NCBI RefSeq assembly: GCF_001293565.1 | Contig: NZ_JXMU01000002.1 | Coordinates: 186,001 to 250,000, forward strand | DNA length: 64,000 bases | DNA from: Ahrensia marina | Lineage (GTDB): Bacteria; Pseudomonadota; Alphaproteobacteria; Rhizobiales; Rhizobiaceae | Reading direction: 5' to 3' | Part shown: positions 17,275-27,070 of the stretch, in pieces | How the letters are laid out: the number at the start of each line of letters is the position of its first letter | Position numbering within the stretch: position 1 is the first letter of the stretch | Program-made: the position numbers and the translations under genes | Notes under the pieces: generated by a model | Told to the model about the DNA's origin: nothing | Databases searched by the model: none | The model's input: the letters and a program-made list of their open reading frames with translations, nothing else

Positions 17275-19689
17275 TTATAGAGAGTTCCGAATTTTCTCAA
17301 CTTGCGCATGTTGGGAATTTTCGGAACGCTTTTTGTGCCATGTGTTGAAATTCTGCGGTGTCATGCTTCTTGAATAGTAGAAGCCTTGCAGCACATCGGC
17401 GCCGGATTTCTCGGCCAGTATAACTTGTTCGAACGTTTCGACCCCCTCAACAGCCACTTTCGAGCCGAGAGAATGTGCCATTTCGATGGCAGATTGCATG
17501 ATGACTTTCACCCGCGGATCATTGATCGCGCTTCTGATGAGTGAGCCATCCAGCTTTATCAAATCCACCGGAACAGAGGCTAGACGCGTCAGGTTTGAGA
17601 AACCTCTTCCAAAATCATCAATTGCGAGTGAGAAGCCTTTTGCTTGCAATTCACTGACTGTCTTGCTGAACACATCACGCGAAGCATCCATGACATTTTC
17701 AGTGATTTCTATTTGCAAACGGTTTGGATCAACTTTCGCCACAGATGTTTGTTCAACAAGGTTCGGTATAAAGCTATCGGCTGAGAAATGCTCTGCACCA
17801 ATATTGATAGCAATGTTCAGGTTCAAACCTTGCTCGTCGAAATATTTGATATCCTTTAATGCACGGCCAATAACCCATTCTCCTAGAAGTTTCATGACGT
17901 GAGTTTGCTGAACAGCAGGCAGGAACAAATTGGGTTGAATAGGTCCATGCTCCGGATGTTGCCACCTCACGAGTGCTTCCGCAGAGTCGACTTGTTGTTT
18001 TGTAATGCAATATTTTGGCTGGTACTCAAGATAGAGTTCATCATTGTCAATCGCGTTCAATACAGCGGCGAGAATCTCACTTTTACCACCCAAGACACCT
18101 TGCGTATCATAGAGCTGGAAGCGGTTTTTACCTTCCGCCTTGGCTTTGTATAGTGCAACATCGGAACGTCTCAGCAGATCCTCAATGTTTGTTCCGTGAT
18201 CTGGATACAAAGCACCGCCCGCCGATTGATCGCATGAAATTTCGACGCCCCCGATTTCAATCAATTTCGGGAATGATCTACGCAGATTTTCGCACAGGCC
18301 GGAAATCGCATCAGTGTTTTCCGGCAGTGGCAATAGGATAGCGAATTCATCACCGCCTATGCGTCCGATAACAGGGTGGGCTGAAGGTAGGCCGCGAAAG
18401 TTGATATCCATGAATTTTTTGGTTGTCGGATACAGACTTTTCGCAAATGATTTCAGTACTTCATCGCCAATGCCATGGCCCCTTATGTCATTGATTTCCT
18501 TAAATCCATCAAGGTCAAAGAAAATAAGAATACCTTTTTTGCCGAGCTTGAGGCGGGTTTCTATCTGTTTGCGGCTTTCGGATTCAAAATAGGCGCGGTT
18601 GCCGATGCCGGTGAGCGCATCTTCAAAAATCTGTTTAGCGAGTTGTTCCGAGTTTTGCTGAACTGTGGCTGTCAACTCATTATAGGCATCGACGATATGG
18701 GTTAACTCGTAAATGCTGGTTTCCGCCTGACTTGGCGGAACAGCCATTGGCAGTCCTGTGCTGGATTGTTTTTTTAGTGTGATAGCAAGGTTTTCCAAAG
18801 GCTTGGCCAACCAGCGAATTGAGAAATATAAAAGCAGCACAGCAGCGATGATAGAACCGACAAGTCCGACGAACAATGGCGTTAGGTTCTCTATGATTTT
18901 TGCTTTGACCTGACTTAGTTCCTGGGGGACAATTACGCCCCAATAGGTGCCGCTAACAGAAGCAATTCCTGAAATCATTTCAGATTTAGTGGCTGGTGAA
19001 TAGTAATTTTCATTGCCGGTCTCGCCATTCATCAGACGTTTTACAGCGGAAATATCGGAAATGTTTTTTGCATCATCAGCCCAGACCTTTGTCGGGTGGG
19101 CTAGAATATTGCCATCCTGATCAACGATCACTGTGTGCCCGCTTGCGCCGAAGGAAACCTTTTCCGCCAAGTTGATGAAGTAATCTGTACTAAGGCAGGC
19201 TACAATGAAGTTTTCTCCTTCACGGCCAATGGCATGAATAGTTGGAGTGCCAGTTATTGATTTCTGTACTGGTAGAAATTGAAGTCGGGAGCTCACGGGC
19301 GTTGCTTTGATGTGCTCAAGCAAATTGGGGTCGATGAATTCGAGATTGTCGATCCGTTTCGTATCTGTAGAATAAAGCACCTTACCGTAATCTGGTGAGA
19401 CAATGGAAACATCTTCAATTTTTAAATTTGCCAGCAGTCGATGGATATATTGCGTCTCAACGTTCTGTTGTAGTGACGTTACTGCTACATCGACTGCAGT
19501 ACGGATGTTCTTTTGATAGAGTGTAAGGCTATCAGCGACATTTTGCGCAAGAAGGAGATTTCGCCCATTAACTTCAGTCAATTCATGGGCCGCCGTCCGC
19601 TCATATGTCATCCACGTAAAAATCGCGACCGGAAGCAGGCCAATTGCCACAAAAGCAAGCAGAAAAGCGGATCGAATTCGGATCTTCAT
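17275..19689 (-). CDS. Membrane GGDEF-EAL cyclic-di-GMP signalling protein with Cache sensor
   Basis: 804 aa from the ATG at 19689, which has AAGGAG upstream and starts right before a membrane helix (IRSAFLLAFVAIGLLPVAIF); the frame continues upstream but without support. Domains: helix, periplasmic double-Cache-like sensor (about 45-280), second helix (about 287-310), HAMP, GGDEF (RIGGDEFAILL intact, so diguanylate cyclase is possible), and EAL (SAEALVRWQHPEHG; DDFGRGFSNL; KLDGSL), which looks able to hydrolyse c-di-GMP. It is monocistronic and convergent with the TAXI operon. Which activity dominates, and the ligand, cannot be told from sequence. Confidence 0.9.
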   Translation of the reverse strand: MKIRIRSAFLLAFVAIGLLPVAIFTWMTYERTAAHELTEVNGRNLLLAQNVADSLTLYQKNIRTAVDVAVTSLQQNVETQYIHRLLANLKIEDVSIVSPDYGKVLYSTDTKRIDNLEFIDPNLLEHIKATPVSSRLQFLPVQKSITGTPTIHAIGREGENFIVACLSTDYFINLAEKVSFGASGHTVIVDQDGNILAHPTKVWADDAKNISDISAVKRLMNGETGNENYYSPATKSEMISGIASVSGTYWGVIVPQELSQVKAKIIENLTPLFVGLVGSIIAAVLLLYFSIRWLAKPLENLAITLKKQSSTGLPMAVPPSQAETSIYELTHIVDAYNELTATVQQNSEQLAKQIFEDALTGIGNRAYFESESRKQIETRLKLGKKGILIFFDLDGFKEINDIRGHGIGDEVLKSFAKSLYPTTKKFMDINFRGLPSAHPVIGRIGGDEFAILLPLPENTDAISGLCENLRRSFPKLIEIGGVEISCDQSAGGALYPDHGTNIEDLLRRSDVALYKAKAEGKNRFQLYDTQGVLGGKSEILAAVLNAIDNDELYLEYQPKYCITKQQVDSAEALVRWQHPEHGPIQPNLFLPAVQQTHVMKLLGEWVIGRALKDIKYFDEQGLNLNIAINIGAEHFSADSFIPNLVEQTSVAKVDPNRLQIEITENVMDASRDVFSKTVSELQAKGFSLAIDDFGRGFSNLTRLASVPVDLIKLDGSLIRSAINDPRVKVIMQSAIEMAHSLGSKVAVEGVETFEQVILAEKSGADVLQGFYYSRSMTPQNFNTWHKKRSENSQHAQVEKIRNSL

Positions 19690-19839
19690 TGCAATTTTGC
19701 TCCTTGTGGCATCGAAATAGTCGGCAGTTTCTACACGCAAGTTATACGAATGAGGTTTTAAAGTACTTAACGTAAACAACAGGCTGGGATGCAAAAGCAA
19801 TTCATGCGGGCAATTGAAAATATCGATAAATTTAACCTA

Positions 19840-19870
19840 TTGACCTTCCATTGACTGGAAGCCTTACGAA
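19840..19870 (+). promoter_or_regulatory. CueR-type copper-responsive promoter of the P1B-ATPase gene
   Basis: TTGACC (-35, 19840-19845) is followed by a 19-bp spacer and TACGAA (-10, 19865-19870). The spacer contains the inverted repeat CTTCC-N7-GGAAG. This closely resembles the E. coli copA promoter (TTGACCTTCC, then GGAAGG), where CueR twists an over-long spacer. The cueR gene is downstream of the ATPase gene. Confidence 0.8.
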
Positions 19871-19894
19871 GGCGATATGTAAGGAGACCATAAT

Positions 19895-22342
19895 ATGGGC
19901 AATATAGAAAAATTCCCTGAAAAAGCAGACAGTCACAGCTGTTGCGGGGGCCATCACGCCGAACATGGCCATCATGATCACCATAAGGAGGCAGGAGCGA
20001 ATCAATCAGGAAAAGATATTTATCAGGCGGCGACCATGCCGGTTGATGGAGCGGTTAAAGACCCTGTGTGCGGCATGAACGTTAAGCTGGACGCCGGAAA
20101 GCCGACTTTGTCTTACAAGGGTGATGATTATCACTTTTGCAGCCAGGGTTGCCATGACAAGTTTGAAAATGATCCATATTTCTACTTGTCCGGCAATAAA
20201 GCCAAGAAGAAGGATGCGGCGCCGAAAGACGCAAAATATACCTGTCCGATGGATCCGGAAATCGTGCAGGATGGACCGGGAACATGCCCGATCTGCGGCA
20301 TGGCACTGGAGCCTATGGACGGTATTGCAGAGGGGCCCAATCACGAACTGATAGATTTCACGCGGCGTCTTTGGGTAAGCGCCGGTGCGGCTATACCTTT
20401 GTTGATCCTTACAATGGGTCCAATGATAGGATTGCCTGTTCGCGAATGGTTCGGTGAAAAATTAAGTCTTTACATCGAATTTGCCCTCGCAACACCGGTT
20501 GTCATCTGGGCAGCGCAGCCATTTTTCCACCGTGGATGGACATCAATTAAAACGTGGAACTTGAACATGTGGACACTGATTATGATCGGTGTCGGCGTTG
20601 CTTATTTTTATTCGACTGTCGCTATATTTTTACCAGAGCTGTTTCCATCTGGCTTGCAAATGCCCGGCGGCCATATGCCGGTCTATTTTGAAGCCGCTGT
20701 CGTCATCATTGCTCTGGTCTTTGTCGGCCAGGTTTTGGAGCTGCGCGCAAGGGAGCGCACCGGCGATGCAATTCGTGCATTGCTGGATTTAGCGCCAAAA
20801 ACAGCACGCCGTATTACCCCGGATGGCGATGAATATGATGCGCCTTTGGAAAATATCATAAAGGGTGACCGCATACGTGTTCGTCCCGGTGAAGCCATTC
20901 CTGTGGATTCTGTTGTTTTGGAAGGCCGTACAACAGTAGATGAAAGCATGTTGACCGGCGAGCCGTTACCCGTCGAAAAAGCAGAAGGTGACAAAGTAAC
21001 CGGCGGCACACTCAACAAAAATGGCTCTTTGATAATTGAAGCAACACATGTTGGCGATGAAACAATGCTTGCGGGTATTGTGGCCATGGTTTCTTCTGCG
21101 CAAAGGTCGCGTGCGCCCATACAGGGGCTTGCTGATAAAGTGGCTTCTTATTTTGTGCCGACAGTTGTTCTTGTCGCGGTTCTGGCCTTTGCCATTTGGT
21201 CATTGTTCGGTCCTGATCCAGCCTTTGTTTTTGCCATCGTTTCGGCTGTATCCGTATTGATTATTGCGTGCCCGTGCGCGCTTGGCTTGGCGACGCCAAT
21301 GTCCATTATGACAGCGACGGGAAGGGGTGCTCAGGCTGGCGTTTTGATAAAAGATGCTGAAGCACTTGAACGTATGGCAAAAGTGGATGTTCTGGTTGTT
21401 GATAAAACGGGCACACTGACAGAAGGAAAGCCGACGCTGACCGATGTCGTCTCGTTTGGCGATATGGATGAAAACGAGATGCTCGCAATGGTGCGCGGCC
21501 TTGAAACGGGTTCGGAGCATCCGCTGGCTGAAGCAATTGTTGAAGGTATTAAGGCCAAAGATGTTCCGGCAGCTTCAATAAGTGATTTTGATGCTGTTAC
21601 TGGCAAAGGTGTTCGCGGCACTGCAGGAAAGCAAAAAATTGCGTTGGGTAATGCGGCTATGATGAAACTTATTGATGTTGATCATAGCGCGGCTGACGAA
21701 CAGGCCGATGCGCTCCGCACACAGGGAAAGACTGCAATGTACGTAGCAATCAATGACAAGCTTGCGGGCCTGATTGCCGTCTCTGATCCAATTAAAGCCA
21801 CCACAGTGGATGCAATTTCTGCTTTGCATGATGCCGGGCTCAAAATTATCATGGCAACCGGTGATAATGAGAAAACTGCGCGTGCCGTTGCGGAGCAGCT
21901 TGGCATTGATGATGTGCGTGCTGGTGTGTTGCCGGAAGATAAAAAAGCGCTTGTCGATGAACTGCATAAGAAAGGTCACAAAGTGGCTATGGCCGGCGAT
22001 GGCGTTAACGATGCACCTGCGCTTGCTGCAGCCGAAGTTGGTATCGCCATGGGTACAGGAGCAGATGTCGCTGTAGAAAGTGCCGGTATTACGCTTCTTA
22101 AAGGCGATTTACGCGGAATAGTGCGCGCCAGAACATTATCTGTGGTCACATTGCGCAACATTAAGCAGAATTTGTTCTTCGCGTTCGCATATAACAGCGC
22201 CGGTGTGCCGATTGCTGCTGGTTTGCTCTATCCGCTGACTGGTATGCTATTGTCGCCAATGTTGGCGGCGGCGGCAATGAGCCTTTCTTCTGTCTCGGTA
22301 ATAAGCAATGCGCTGCGGTTGCGCGCGCTGAAATTGGATTAA
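19895..22342 (+). CDS. copA: Copper-translocating P1B-type ATPase with His-rich, YHS and heavy-metal-binding N-terminus
   Basis: 815 aa. The N-terminus is His/Cys-rich (residues 15-30), then comes a YHS domain (about 53-98, [18 protein letters not shown]) and a heavy-metal-binding domain (about 113-140, [20 protein letters not shown]). The classical HMA ferredoxin-like domain is absent. The membrane part has the CPC motif ([13 protein letters not shown]). Catalytic motifs are all present: [24 protein letters not shown], and [11 protein letters not shown]. It exports Cu(I) from the cytoplasm. The CueR-type promoter and the neighbouring MerR gene support copper rather than zinc or silver as the main substrate. 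Confidence 0.93.
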   Translation: MGNIEKFPEKADSHSCCGGHHAEHGHHDHHKEAGANQSGKDIYQAATMPVDGAVKDPVCGMNVKLDAGKPTLSYKGDDYHFCSQGCHDKFENDPYFYLSGNKAKKKDAAPKDAKYTCPMDPEIVQDGPGTCPICGMALEPMDGIAEGPNHELIDFTRRLWVSAGAAIPLLILTMGPMIGLPVREWFGEKLSLYIEFALATPVVIWAAQPFFHRGWTSIKTWNLNMWTLIMIGVGVAYFYSTVAIFLPELFPSGLQMPGGHMPVYFEAAVVIIALVFVGQVLELRARERTGDAIRALLDLAPKTARRITPDGDEYDAPLENIIKGDRIRVRPGEAIPVDSVVLEGRTTVDESMLTGEPLPVEKAEGDKVTGGTLNKNGSLIIEATHVGDETMLAGIVAMVSSAQRSRAPIQGLADKVASYFVPTVVLVAVLAFAIWSLFGPDPAFVFAIVSAVSVLIIACPCALGLATPMSIMTATGRGAQAGVLIKDAEALERMAKVDVLVVDKTGTLTEGKPTLTDVVSFGDMDENEMLAMVRGLETGSEHPLAEAIVEGIKAKDVPAASISDFDAVTGKGVRGTAGKQKIALGNAAMMKLIDVDHSAADEQADALRTQGKTAMYVAINDKLAGLIAVSDPIKATTVDAISALHDAGLKIIMATGDNEKTARAVAEQLGIDDVRAGVLPEDKKALVDELHKKGHKVAMAGDGVNDAPALAAAEVGIAMGTGADVAVESAGITLLKGDLRGIVRARTLSVVTLRNIKQNLFFAFAYNSAGVPIAAGLLYPLTGMLLSPMLAAAAMSLSSVSVISNALRLRALKLD

Positions 22343-22357
22343 AGCAGGGAGTTGAAC

Positions 22358-22753
22358 ATGAATATTGGTGATGTTGCAGACAAAACCAGCCTCCCTGCAA
22401 AAACCATCAGATATTATGAGGATATCAAGCTTGTAAAACCATCGCGGGCGGCGAATGGATATCGCGATTATGCCGATGCGGACATTCATCGTTTGGCGTT
22501 TATCCAGAGGTCACGCAGCCTTGGTTTTACAATTGAAGAATGCCGTCTTCTGCTATCGCTTTATGAAGATAAAGATCGTGCCAGCGCCGATGTGAAAACG
22601 CTGGCTCTTGAAAAGATTGAAGAAATTGACCGCAAAGTTAAAGAGCTGCAATCTTTAAAGTCTACATTGAAATCTCTCGCTGATCATTGTCATGGTGATG
22701 ATCGGCCTGAGTGTCCGATCATTGATGATATTGCCGGAGAGTTAGGCAGATAA
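22358..22753 (+). CDS. cueR: MerR-family copper efflux regulator (CueR-like)
   Basis: 131 aa from the ATG at 22358 (a TTG at 22352 is also in frame). N-terminal winged helix starts with MNIGDVADKTSLPAKTIRYYEDIKL, the MerR signature, followed by the long dimerisation helix and a C-terminal metal loop with C and H residues (ADHCHGDDRPECPI). Two cysteines, C109- and C117-type, flank the loop as in Cu(I)-binding CueR proteins, here with an 8-residue gap. It follows the ATPase gene by 15 bp and presumably acts at the 19840 promoter. Confidence 0.92.
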   Translation: MNIGDVADKTSLPAKTIRYYEDIKLVKPSRAANGYRDYADADIHRLAFIQRSRSLGFTIEECRLLLSLYEDKDRASADVKTLALEKIEEIDRKVKELQSLKSTLKSLADHCHGDDRPECPIIDDIAGELGR

Positions 22754-22800
22754 ACTGCCCTCAGGACGAGGACGTTCTGTTTTAATAAGCAGTAAATTAC

Positions 22801-22833
22801 ATCCAAGGATTAAGGCAGCAATGATCCTTGGAT
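22801..22833. terminator. Bidirectional hairpin between cueR and hmuV
   Basis: ATCCAAGGAT (22801-22810) pairs exactly with ATCCTTGGAT (22824-22833) around a 13-nt loop, in the 93-bp gap between convergent cueR and hmuV. Flanks are AT-rich but without a long T run on either side, so termination efficiency is uncertain. Confidence 0.55.
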
Positions 22834-22846
22834 ATTTCGTCAAAAT

Positions 22847-23641
22847 TTAAATGGGCGCGGCATGGGAAATTTCTGGCAGGACAAAGAAATTCATTCCGGC
22901 GGGCACCTGTCCAACAGACATTGGACAGCCATAAACAAGCTCCAGATTTTCCGCTGTTAGGACCATTTTGGGCGCCCCATATGCATGAACGCGACCTTTG
23001 TTAATAAGCACGACATGATCCGCATAATGTGCTGTCAGGTTTAGATCGTGCAATATAGCGACCACGCCGCCGCCGCTCTTGGCGTAATCCCGCGCGATGT
23101 TCATAATCTGAATCTGATGCTTTATATCAAGGCTGGAAATAGGCTCATCCAGAAAAAGACAACGCGGTTTTTTCTGAAACGTTGGTTCCCAAACCTGTGC
23201 CAGAACACGGGCAAGCTGGACCCGCTGCTGCTCACCGCCTGATAGCTCCTGATAGTATCGTTTGCCAAAGCCCGCCAAGCCCACCTTTGTGAGCGCCTCG
23301 CTAATTCGGGTCGGTACGTCGATATTGGCCTGGACGCCAAGCGTTAATCCGAGCCGCACAACTTCAAATACCGTAAATGGAAATGATAGGCTGGCTGACT
23401 GTGGTAGGACGCCGCGCATACTTGCCAGTTTGAGGGATGTCGTTGTGGAGAGATCAAACCCGTTTAAATGCGCATCCCCGTTAAAAGGAATTTCTCCAGT
23501 CAGGGCGCGTATGAGCGTTGTTTTACCGGAACCATTCGGACCGATGATTGCGGTCAACTGACCTTCGGCGGCGGCCATGCTGATATCGCTCAATATCTCT
23601 TTGCCGCCCAGATTGACGCTAATATTATTTGCTTCAAGCAT
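22847..23641 (-). CDS. hmuV: Heme ABC transporter ATP-binding protein HmuV
   Basis: 264 aa from the ATG at 23641; the frame extends upstream inside hmuU but the ABC domain starts here (MLEANNISVNLGGKEIL). It drives heme import through HmuU. Walker A GPNGSGKTT (about residues 35-43), Q-loop in GVLPQS, signature LSGGEQQRVQLARVL, Walker B CLFLDEPISSLD, and switch His in ILHDLNL. Its start lies 1 bp after the hmuU stop, so it is co-transcribed. It is the last gene of the hmuPSTUV operon. Confidence 0.94.
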   Translation of the reverse strand: MLEANNISVNLGGKEILSDISMAAAEGQLTAIIGPNGSGKTTLIRALTGEIPFNGDAHLNGFDLSTTTSLKLASMRGVLPQSASLSFPFTVFEVVRLGLTLGVQANIDVPTRISEALTKVGLAGFGKRYYQELSGGEQQRVQLARVLAQVWEPTFQKKPRCLFLDEPISSLDIKHQIQIMNIARDYAKSGGGVVAILHDLNLTAHYADHVVLINKGRVHAYGAPKMVLTAENLELVYGCPMSVGQVPAGMNFFVLPEISHAAPI

Positions 23642-23642
23642 A

Positions 23643-24731
23643 TTACATATCCAATAAGCCGCGTTTGCGCAGCAAGATCCAGAGGAAGAAAGGAGCGCCG
23701 ATTGTTGCCGTAACAATGCCGATTGGTAACTCCGCCGGAGCGACAATCTGGCGTGCTATTGCATCGGCCAATAACAGCATAATTGCGCCCAACAAGGCGC
23801 AGGCCGGCAACAGATATTTGTGATCGGGACCAATGAACAGGCGCAGCAAATGCGGAACCACGATACCTACAAATCCGATGCCGCCAGATACCGCAACAGA
23901 TGCACCTGTAGCAGCGGCCACAGCGACAATGGCTACGCGTTTGAACACTTGGACATTGATGCCAAGATGTTGTGCGGTTGCCTCGCCCAATGTCATTGCG
24001 TTCAACCCGCGCGCCATCATAGGGGCGAGGAAAATAACGGGCAAAATAATGGGCGCTACCGCGGCGACTTTTATCCATGTTGCGCCCGCAACAGAACCAA
24101 GCCCCCAGAACGTCAAATCACGCAATTGTTGGTCATCTGCCCAGAAGACCAGCAGGCCAGTAAACGCGCCTGCCATTGCGCCCAGCGCAATGCCTGTTAG
24201 CAGCATTGTGGCGACAGATGTGCGCCCGTTGCGCGTTGATACGCGGTAAAGAATAAAAGTAGATGCAAGGCCACCCAGAAATGCGGCAAATGGTATTTGA
24301 TATATTCCGAAAATAGCGACGATTGGCGCAAGCGCCGTACCACCCAACACAATTGTCGTAACGGCGCCCAGACCGGCACCGGCTGATACGCCGACAATAC
24401 CGGGGTCGGCCAACGGGTTGCGGAATAGACCCTGCATAATGGCACCGGAAACAGCAAGTGATGCGCCAATCATGATACCAAGCAAAGTGCGCGGCATACG
24501 GATATCTGAAATGACTATTCGTTCCACGGCATCAATCGCGCTGTGATCATCGCTCACGAGCGCCCAAGCAACCGCAAATGCGGATGAATCTGTTGCGCCA
24601 GACGCCAGACTAAAAACGGCTGTTGCAAGCAGACCTATAGCCAGAACAACGAGCGAAAGGCGGGCAAATACGGTCCGGTCCCCGCCCTCAATTTCAGTGG
24701 GTAATTGCGGTACCGCGGCTTCAGAACTCAT
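23643..24731 (-). CDS. hmuU: Heme ABC transporter permease HmuU (FecCD family)
   Basis: 362 aa from the ATG at 24731, overlapping the hmuT 3' end by 11 bp; a longer frame to 24914 lies within hmuT and is rejected. FecCD-type inner-membrane permease with about ten helices. Conserved RMPRTLLGIMIGASLAVSGA and FRNPLADPGIVGVSAGAGLG are near residues 78-120, and GGIGFVGIVVPHLLRL is in the C-terminal third. It pairs with HmuV and receives heme from HmuT. Confidence 0.94.
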   Translation of the reverse strand: MSSEAAVPQLPTEIEGGDRTVFARLSLVVLAIGLLATAVFSLASGATDSSAFAVAWALVSDDHSAIDAVERIVISDIRMPRTLLGIMIGASLAVSGAIMQGLFRNPLADPGIVGVSAGAGLGAVTTIVLGGTALAPIVAIFGIYQIPFAAFLGGLASTFILYRVSTRNGRTSVATMLLTGIALGAMAGAFTGLLVFWADDQQLRDLTFWGLGSVAGATWIKVAAVAPIILPVIFLAPMMARGLNAMTLGEATAQHLGINVQVFKRVAIVAVAAATGASVAVSGGIGFVGIVVPHLLRLFIGPDHKYLLPACALLGAIMLLLADAIARQIVAPAELPIGIVTATIGAPFFLWILLRKRGLLDM

Positions 24732-25638
24732 GGCTATGAAACGCCGTAGAAAGTTCTGAAATTGCTTCACCTGTGCGCGGGCCAAATCCGAGCAGCAATG
24801 AACCGTCCATACGAATGATCGCGCCATTTTTAACAGCCGGTGTCGTTGATAAGGCGGCGTGTTCTTCAAGGCTTGCGTTGACGGAAGAATGGTCCGAACT
24901 TTCACCGCGTCCATTCATCATAACGATAATGTCCGGTGCAGCATTAATGACAGCTTCGTCGCTTATCTGCTTATAACCTTCGTACTCGTTGATGACATTT
25001 TCACCGCCGGACAATTCGATAATGCCATGGGCAGCAGTTTTGGTGCCGGATGCATTGATTTTTCCATCCTGCATTGAAAGAACAAACATAACTTTGGGCT
25101 TGTTTTTTACATTGCTTATCTTTTTGCGCGCTTCTGAAACTTCTGAAACAACTTTCTTGCGCAGGATTTCGCCCTTATCGGCAACGCCCAGTTCTTCAGC
25201 AATAATACGGATGTTATCATCAACACCTTCGAGTGTGAAATTATCAGGAACATCGACCCATCTTATGCCTGTGCTTTTGATCACATCCACGGCCTCTTTC
25301 GGGCCGTTATTTTCCCGCGCGAGAATGAGGTCGGGCTTAACAGACAAAACACCTTCCGGTGATAGTGCGCGAATATATCCGACATCAGGAAGTTCTGTAG
25401 CTTTCTGTGGATAAAGAGAGGTGGAATCACGGCCGACAAGCTTGTCTTCTTCGCCAAGCGCGTAAATAATTTCGGTGACCGCGCCGCCAATGGCCAATAT
25501 ACGCTTGGCATCCGTATCAGATGCTCTGGCCTGTCCGCTGAATATCGTGATGGCAAAAAGCAATAACATGATTGAAGAACAGGCAATGCTGAAGGCTTTA
25601 GGCGCGCGCAGAAGCGCATAAATACGATAATAAGACAT
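24721..25638 (-). CDS. hmuT: Periplasmic heme-binding protein HmuT
   Basis: 305 aa from the ATG at 25638; a GTG at 25650 would add four residues and overlap hmuS. A signal sequence with a hydrophobic core (IACSSIMLLLFAITIFSG) ends at about residue 37. The mature part is a class III binding protein: RILAIGGAVTEIIYALGEED, then LVGRDSTSLYPQKATELPDVGY, which has the tyrosine region used by HmuT/ShuT proteins to bind heme iron. It follows hmuS by 1 bp and overlaps hmuU. Confidence 0.93.
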   Translation of the reverse strand: MSYYRIYALLRAPKAFSIACSSIMLLLFAITIFSGQARASDTDAKRILAIGGAVTEIIYALGEEDKLVGRDSTSLYPQKATELPDVGYIRALSPEGVLSVKPDLILARENNGPKEAVDVIKSTGIRWVDVPDNFTLEGVDDNIRIIAEELGVADKGEILRKKVVSEVSEARKKISNVKNKPKVMFVLSMQDGKINASGTKTAAHGIIELSGGENVINEYEGYKQISDEAVINAAPDIIVMMNGRGESSDHSSVNASLEEHAALSTTPAVKNGAIIRMDGSLLLGFGPRTGEAISELSTAFHSHEF

Positions 25639-25639
25639 C

Positions 25640-26710
25640 TTAATTCTCACTTGCTTCTGATTTTGTTGGTAGGGATTTTACGATCTGATCCCACATGGCG
25701 ACGACATCGGCCTCATCACCTTCTCTGCGATAACCGTTAAGGAGAACGATCTGGTTCCCTTCTTCATCGAAGGCCTCAATTGAGAAAATATCACCACGCT
25801 TGGTTGGCTTACGCACGAGCCATGTGCTCGCGATCTGATCGGTTCTGAGGTGAAAATGAAAATCTTCATCAAGGACATTGAGCCACGGCCCCATACGCTT
25901 GATGTTCTTTATCGGACCGCTGTGAATTTGAAGGATGCCCGAATTACGAACAAAGACCATTATTGGCAGCGCATCGGCAGGCAGCCGGTTAAACAAAAGC
26001 TCAATCGTATCGTCTGCAAGCTGTGTCGTGAATTTTTCTCCTACGAGACGAATTGCTTCCAGACGCGGTAGTTTATGTCGTCGAAGCATCGCCTGGAATG
26101 AGTGGGTGTCTTGTAGAGCGGCCCAATCTGCCTGCAGATTCTCGGTTGCTTCGGCAGATATGTTGTAAGGCTCGCTATTTGTCTTTTCCGCAGTTTTGAA
26201 GGACGGATTTTTTGGTGGATTTTTTGTCAGCACCTTCCGGATTTCGTCCCACTGTTCAAGATTGGTTTGCGGCCGCGAAAAAACCTTATGGATTGCAGTA
26301 CCTGTAGTATCAAAGAACTGAAAACTACGTTGCGTTTTGCCCTCATCCAATTGCTTGGTAACATGGTAGGCGTGCGTCCAATGCTTTCCAAAAATGCGAA
26401 GATCAATCTGCGGACCAAGCACTATTGAAGCATGCTTGTTGCTGCTAAAGCTTTCATAAGTGCCGATTTTTTCGTGAACGGCGCTTTCATTGCGCGATAG
26501 GGACATCACTTCACCCGCATCCTTCAACATGGAAAAGAAGGTGCTGAGATCAACATTCATGCGCTCTACACCGTGATCAATCCAGGCTTCCAAATATTCA
26601 GCTTCGGAAATACCCAATTGCGTTGCGAGATCGCGTTCACGCATTTTCATGTTCTTGTTTTTTGCGTCGCGTATTGCGTCCGCACTGATTTGGGATTGTG
26701 CGCCCATCAT
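25640..26710 (-). CDS. hmuS: Hemin-degrading or heme-trafficking factor HmuS (HemS/ChuS family)
   Basis: 356 aa, normal for the family, which consists of two repeated halves; both can be seen (about residues 30-175 and 205-350). The protein acts in the cytoplasm, taking heme from the HmuTUV importer for storage, transfer or ring opening. The start may be 26710 or the next ATG, 26707. A separate IsdG-type oxygenase is encoded at 32368 in the rightward arm of the locus, so HmuS here may be more a carrier than the degrading enzyme. This is inference. It lies 10 bp downstream of hmuP. Confidence 0.92.
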   Translation of the reverse strand: MMGAQSQISADAIRDAKNKNMKMRERDLATQLGISEAEYLEAWIDHGVERMNVDLSTFFSMLKDAGEVMSLSRNESAVHEKIGTYESFSSNKHASIVLGPQIDLRIFGKHWTHAYHVTKQLDEGKTQRSFQFFDTTGTAIHKVFSRPQTNLEQWDEIRKVLTKNPPKNPSFKTAEKTNSEPYNISAEATENLQADWAALQDTHSFQAMLRRHKLPRLEAIRLVGEKFTTQLADDTIELLFNRLPADALPIMVFVRNSGILQIHSGPIKNIKRMGPWLNVLDEDFHFHLRTDQIASTWLVRKPTKRGDIFSIEAFDEEGNQIVLLNGYRREGDEADVVAMWDQIVKSLPTKSEASEN

Positions 26711-26720
26711 AAGCTCCAGC

Positions 26721-26918
26721 CTATTTGTTGAGAATTAATTTGCCTTGCTTGGTAATCTTCAGTCGGTAGATTGCACCTTCGTGTTCAATCCCAACTTCAC
26801 GAGCATTTTCAAAGAGGTTTTCAGATTTGATGACCGGCAGTGTTGCGTTAACATCGCTATGTAAGCGTGAGGCATCCTCACGGCGGTCATTGTTATTATT
26901 TCGTTCCATGGACAACAT
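26721..26918 (-). CDS. hmuP: Hemin uptake protein HmuP/HemP
   Basis: 65 aa (62 aa if the ATG at 26909 is used). The C-terminal half has the family signature: FENAREVGIEHEGAIYRLKI, then TKQGKLILNK. In Bradyrhizobium the homologue HmuP is a small protein needed with Irr for activating heme-transport genes; in other bacteria it is just called HemP. It is the first gene of the leftward hmu operon and diverges from the receptor gene. The polar N-terminus is poorly conserved, so the exact start is uncertain. A CCAGCCAGCAAA element lies 22 nt upstream of the 26918 start. Confidence 0.9.
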   Translation of the reverse strand: MLSMERNNNNDRREDASRLHSDVNATLPVIKSENLFENAREVGIEHEGAIYRLKITKQGKLILNK

Positions 26919-27021
26919 CCGTTGTTGGCCTGGCTTGCGGTTTGCTGGCTGGGCTGGCGCACTGGATAATTTTAACTTGACTCGCTTTATCCAGTTTCTG
27001 TAGTAGGTCCATCACATAAGC

Positions 27022-27036
27022 TGATCTTTTTTGTCA
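27022..27036. promoter_or_regulatory. Candidate iron-responsive operator (RirA-type IRO)
   Basis: TGA-N9-TCA occurs at 27022-27036, the core of the RirA-binding IRO motif of Rhizobiales, in the divergent region between hmuP and the heme receptor. The core is short and can occur by chance, but the position is appropriate for iron repression of both operons. Confidence 0.45.
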
Positions 27037-27038
27037 AG

Positions 27039-27056
27039 TTTAAAGAATCTCTTTAA
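27039..27056. promoter_or_regulatory. Irr/ICE-like inverted repeat upstream of the heme receptor
   Basis: TTAAAG (27040-27045) and CTTTAA (27051-27056) form a perfect inverted repeat with a 5-bp spacer. It resembles but does not match exactly the Irr iron control element TTTAGAA-N3-TTCTAAA. With HmuP encoded next door, which acts with Irr in Bradyrhizobium, an Irr site here is plausible. Confidence 0.4.
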
Positions 27057-27070
27057 CGCTGACAAATTGT
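27055..27070 (+). promoter_or_regulatory. Copy 1 of a shared motif AACGYTGACAAATT (heme receptor promoter)
   Basis: AACGCTGACAAATTGT here differs by one base from the 16 bp at 36336 upstream of the oxoprolinase gene, and shares AACG and TGACAAATT with 32793 upstream of the marR gene. It overlaps the end of the ICE-like repeat and lies about 61 bp before the receptor start. It may be a MarR-family operator or an extended -35 region. Confidence 0.4.
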
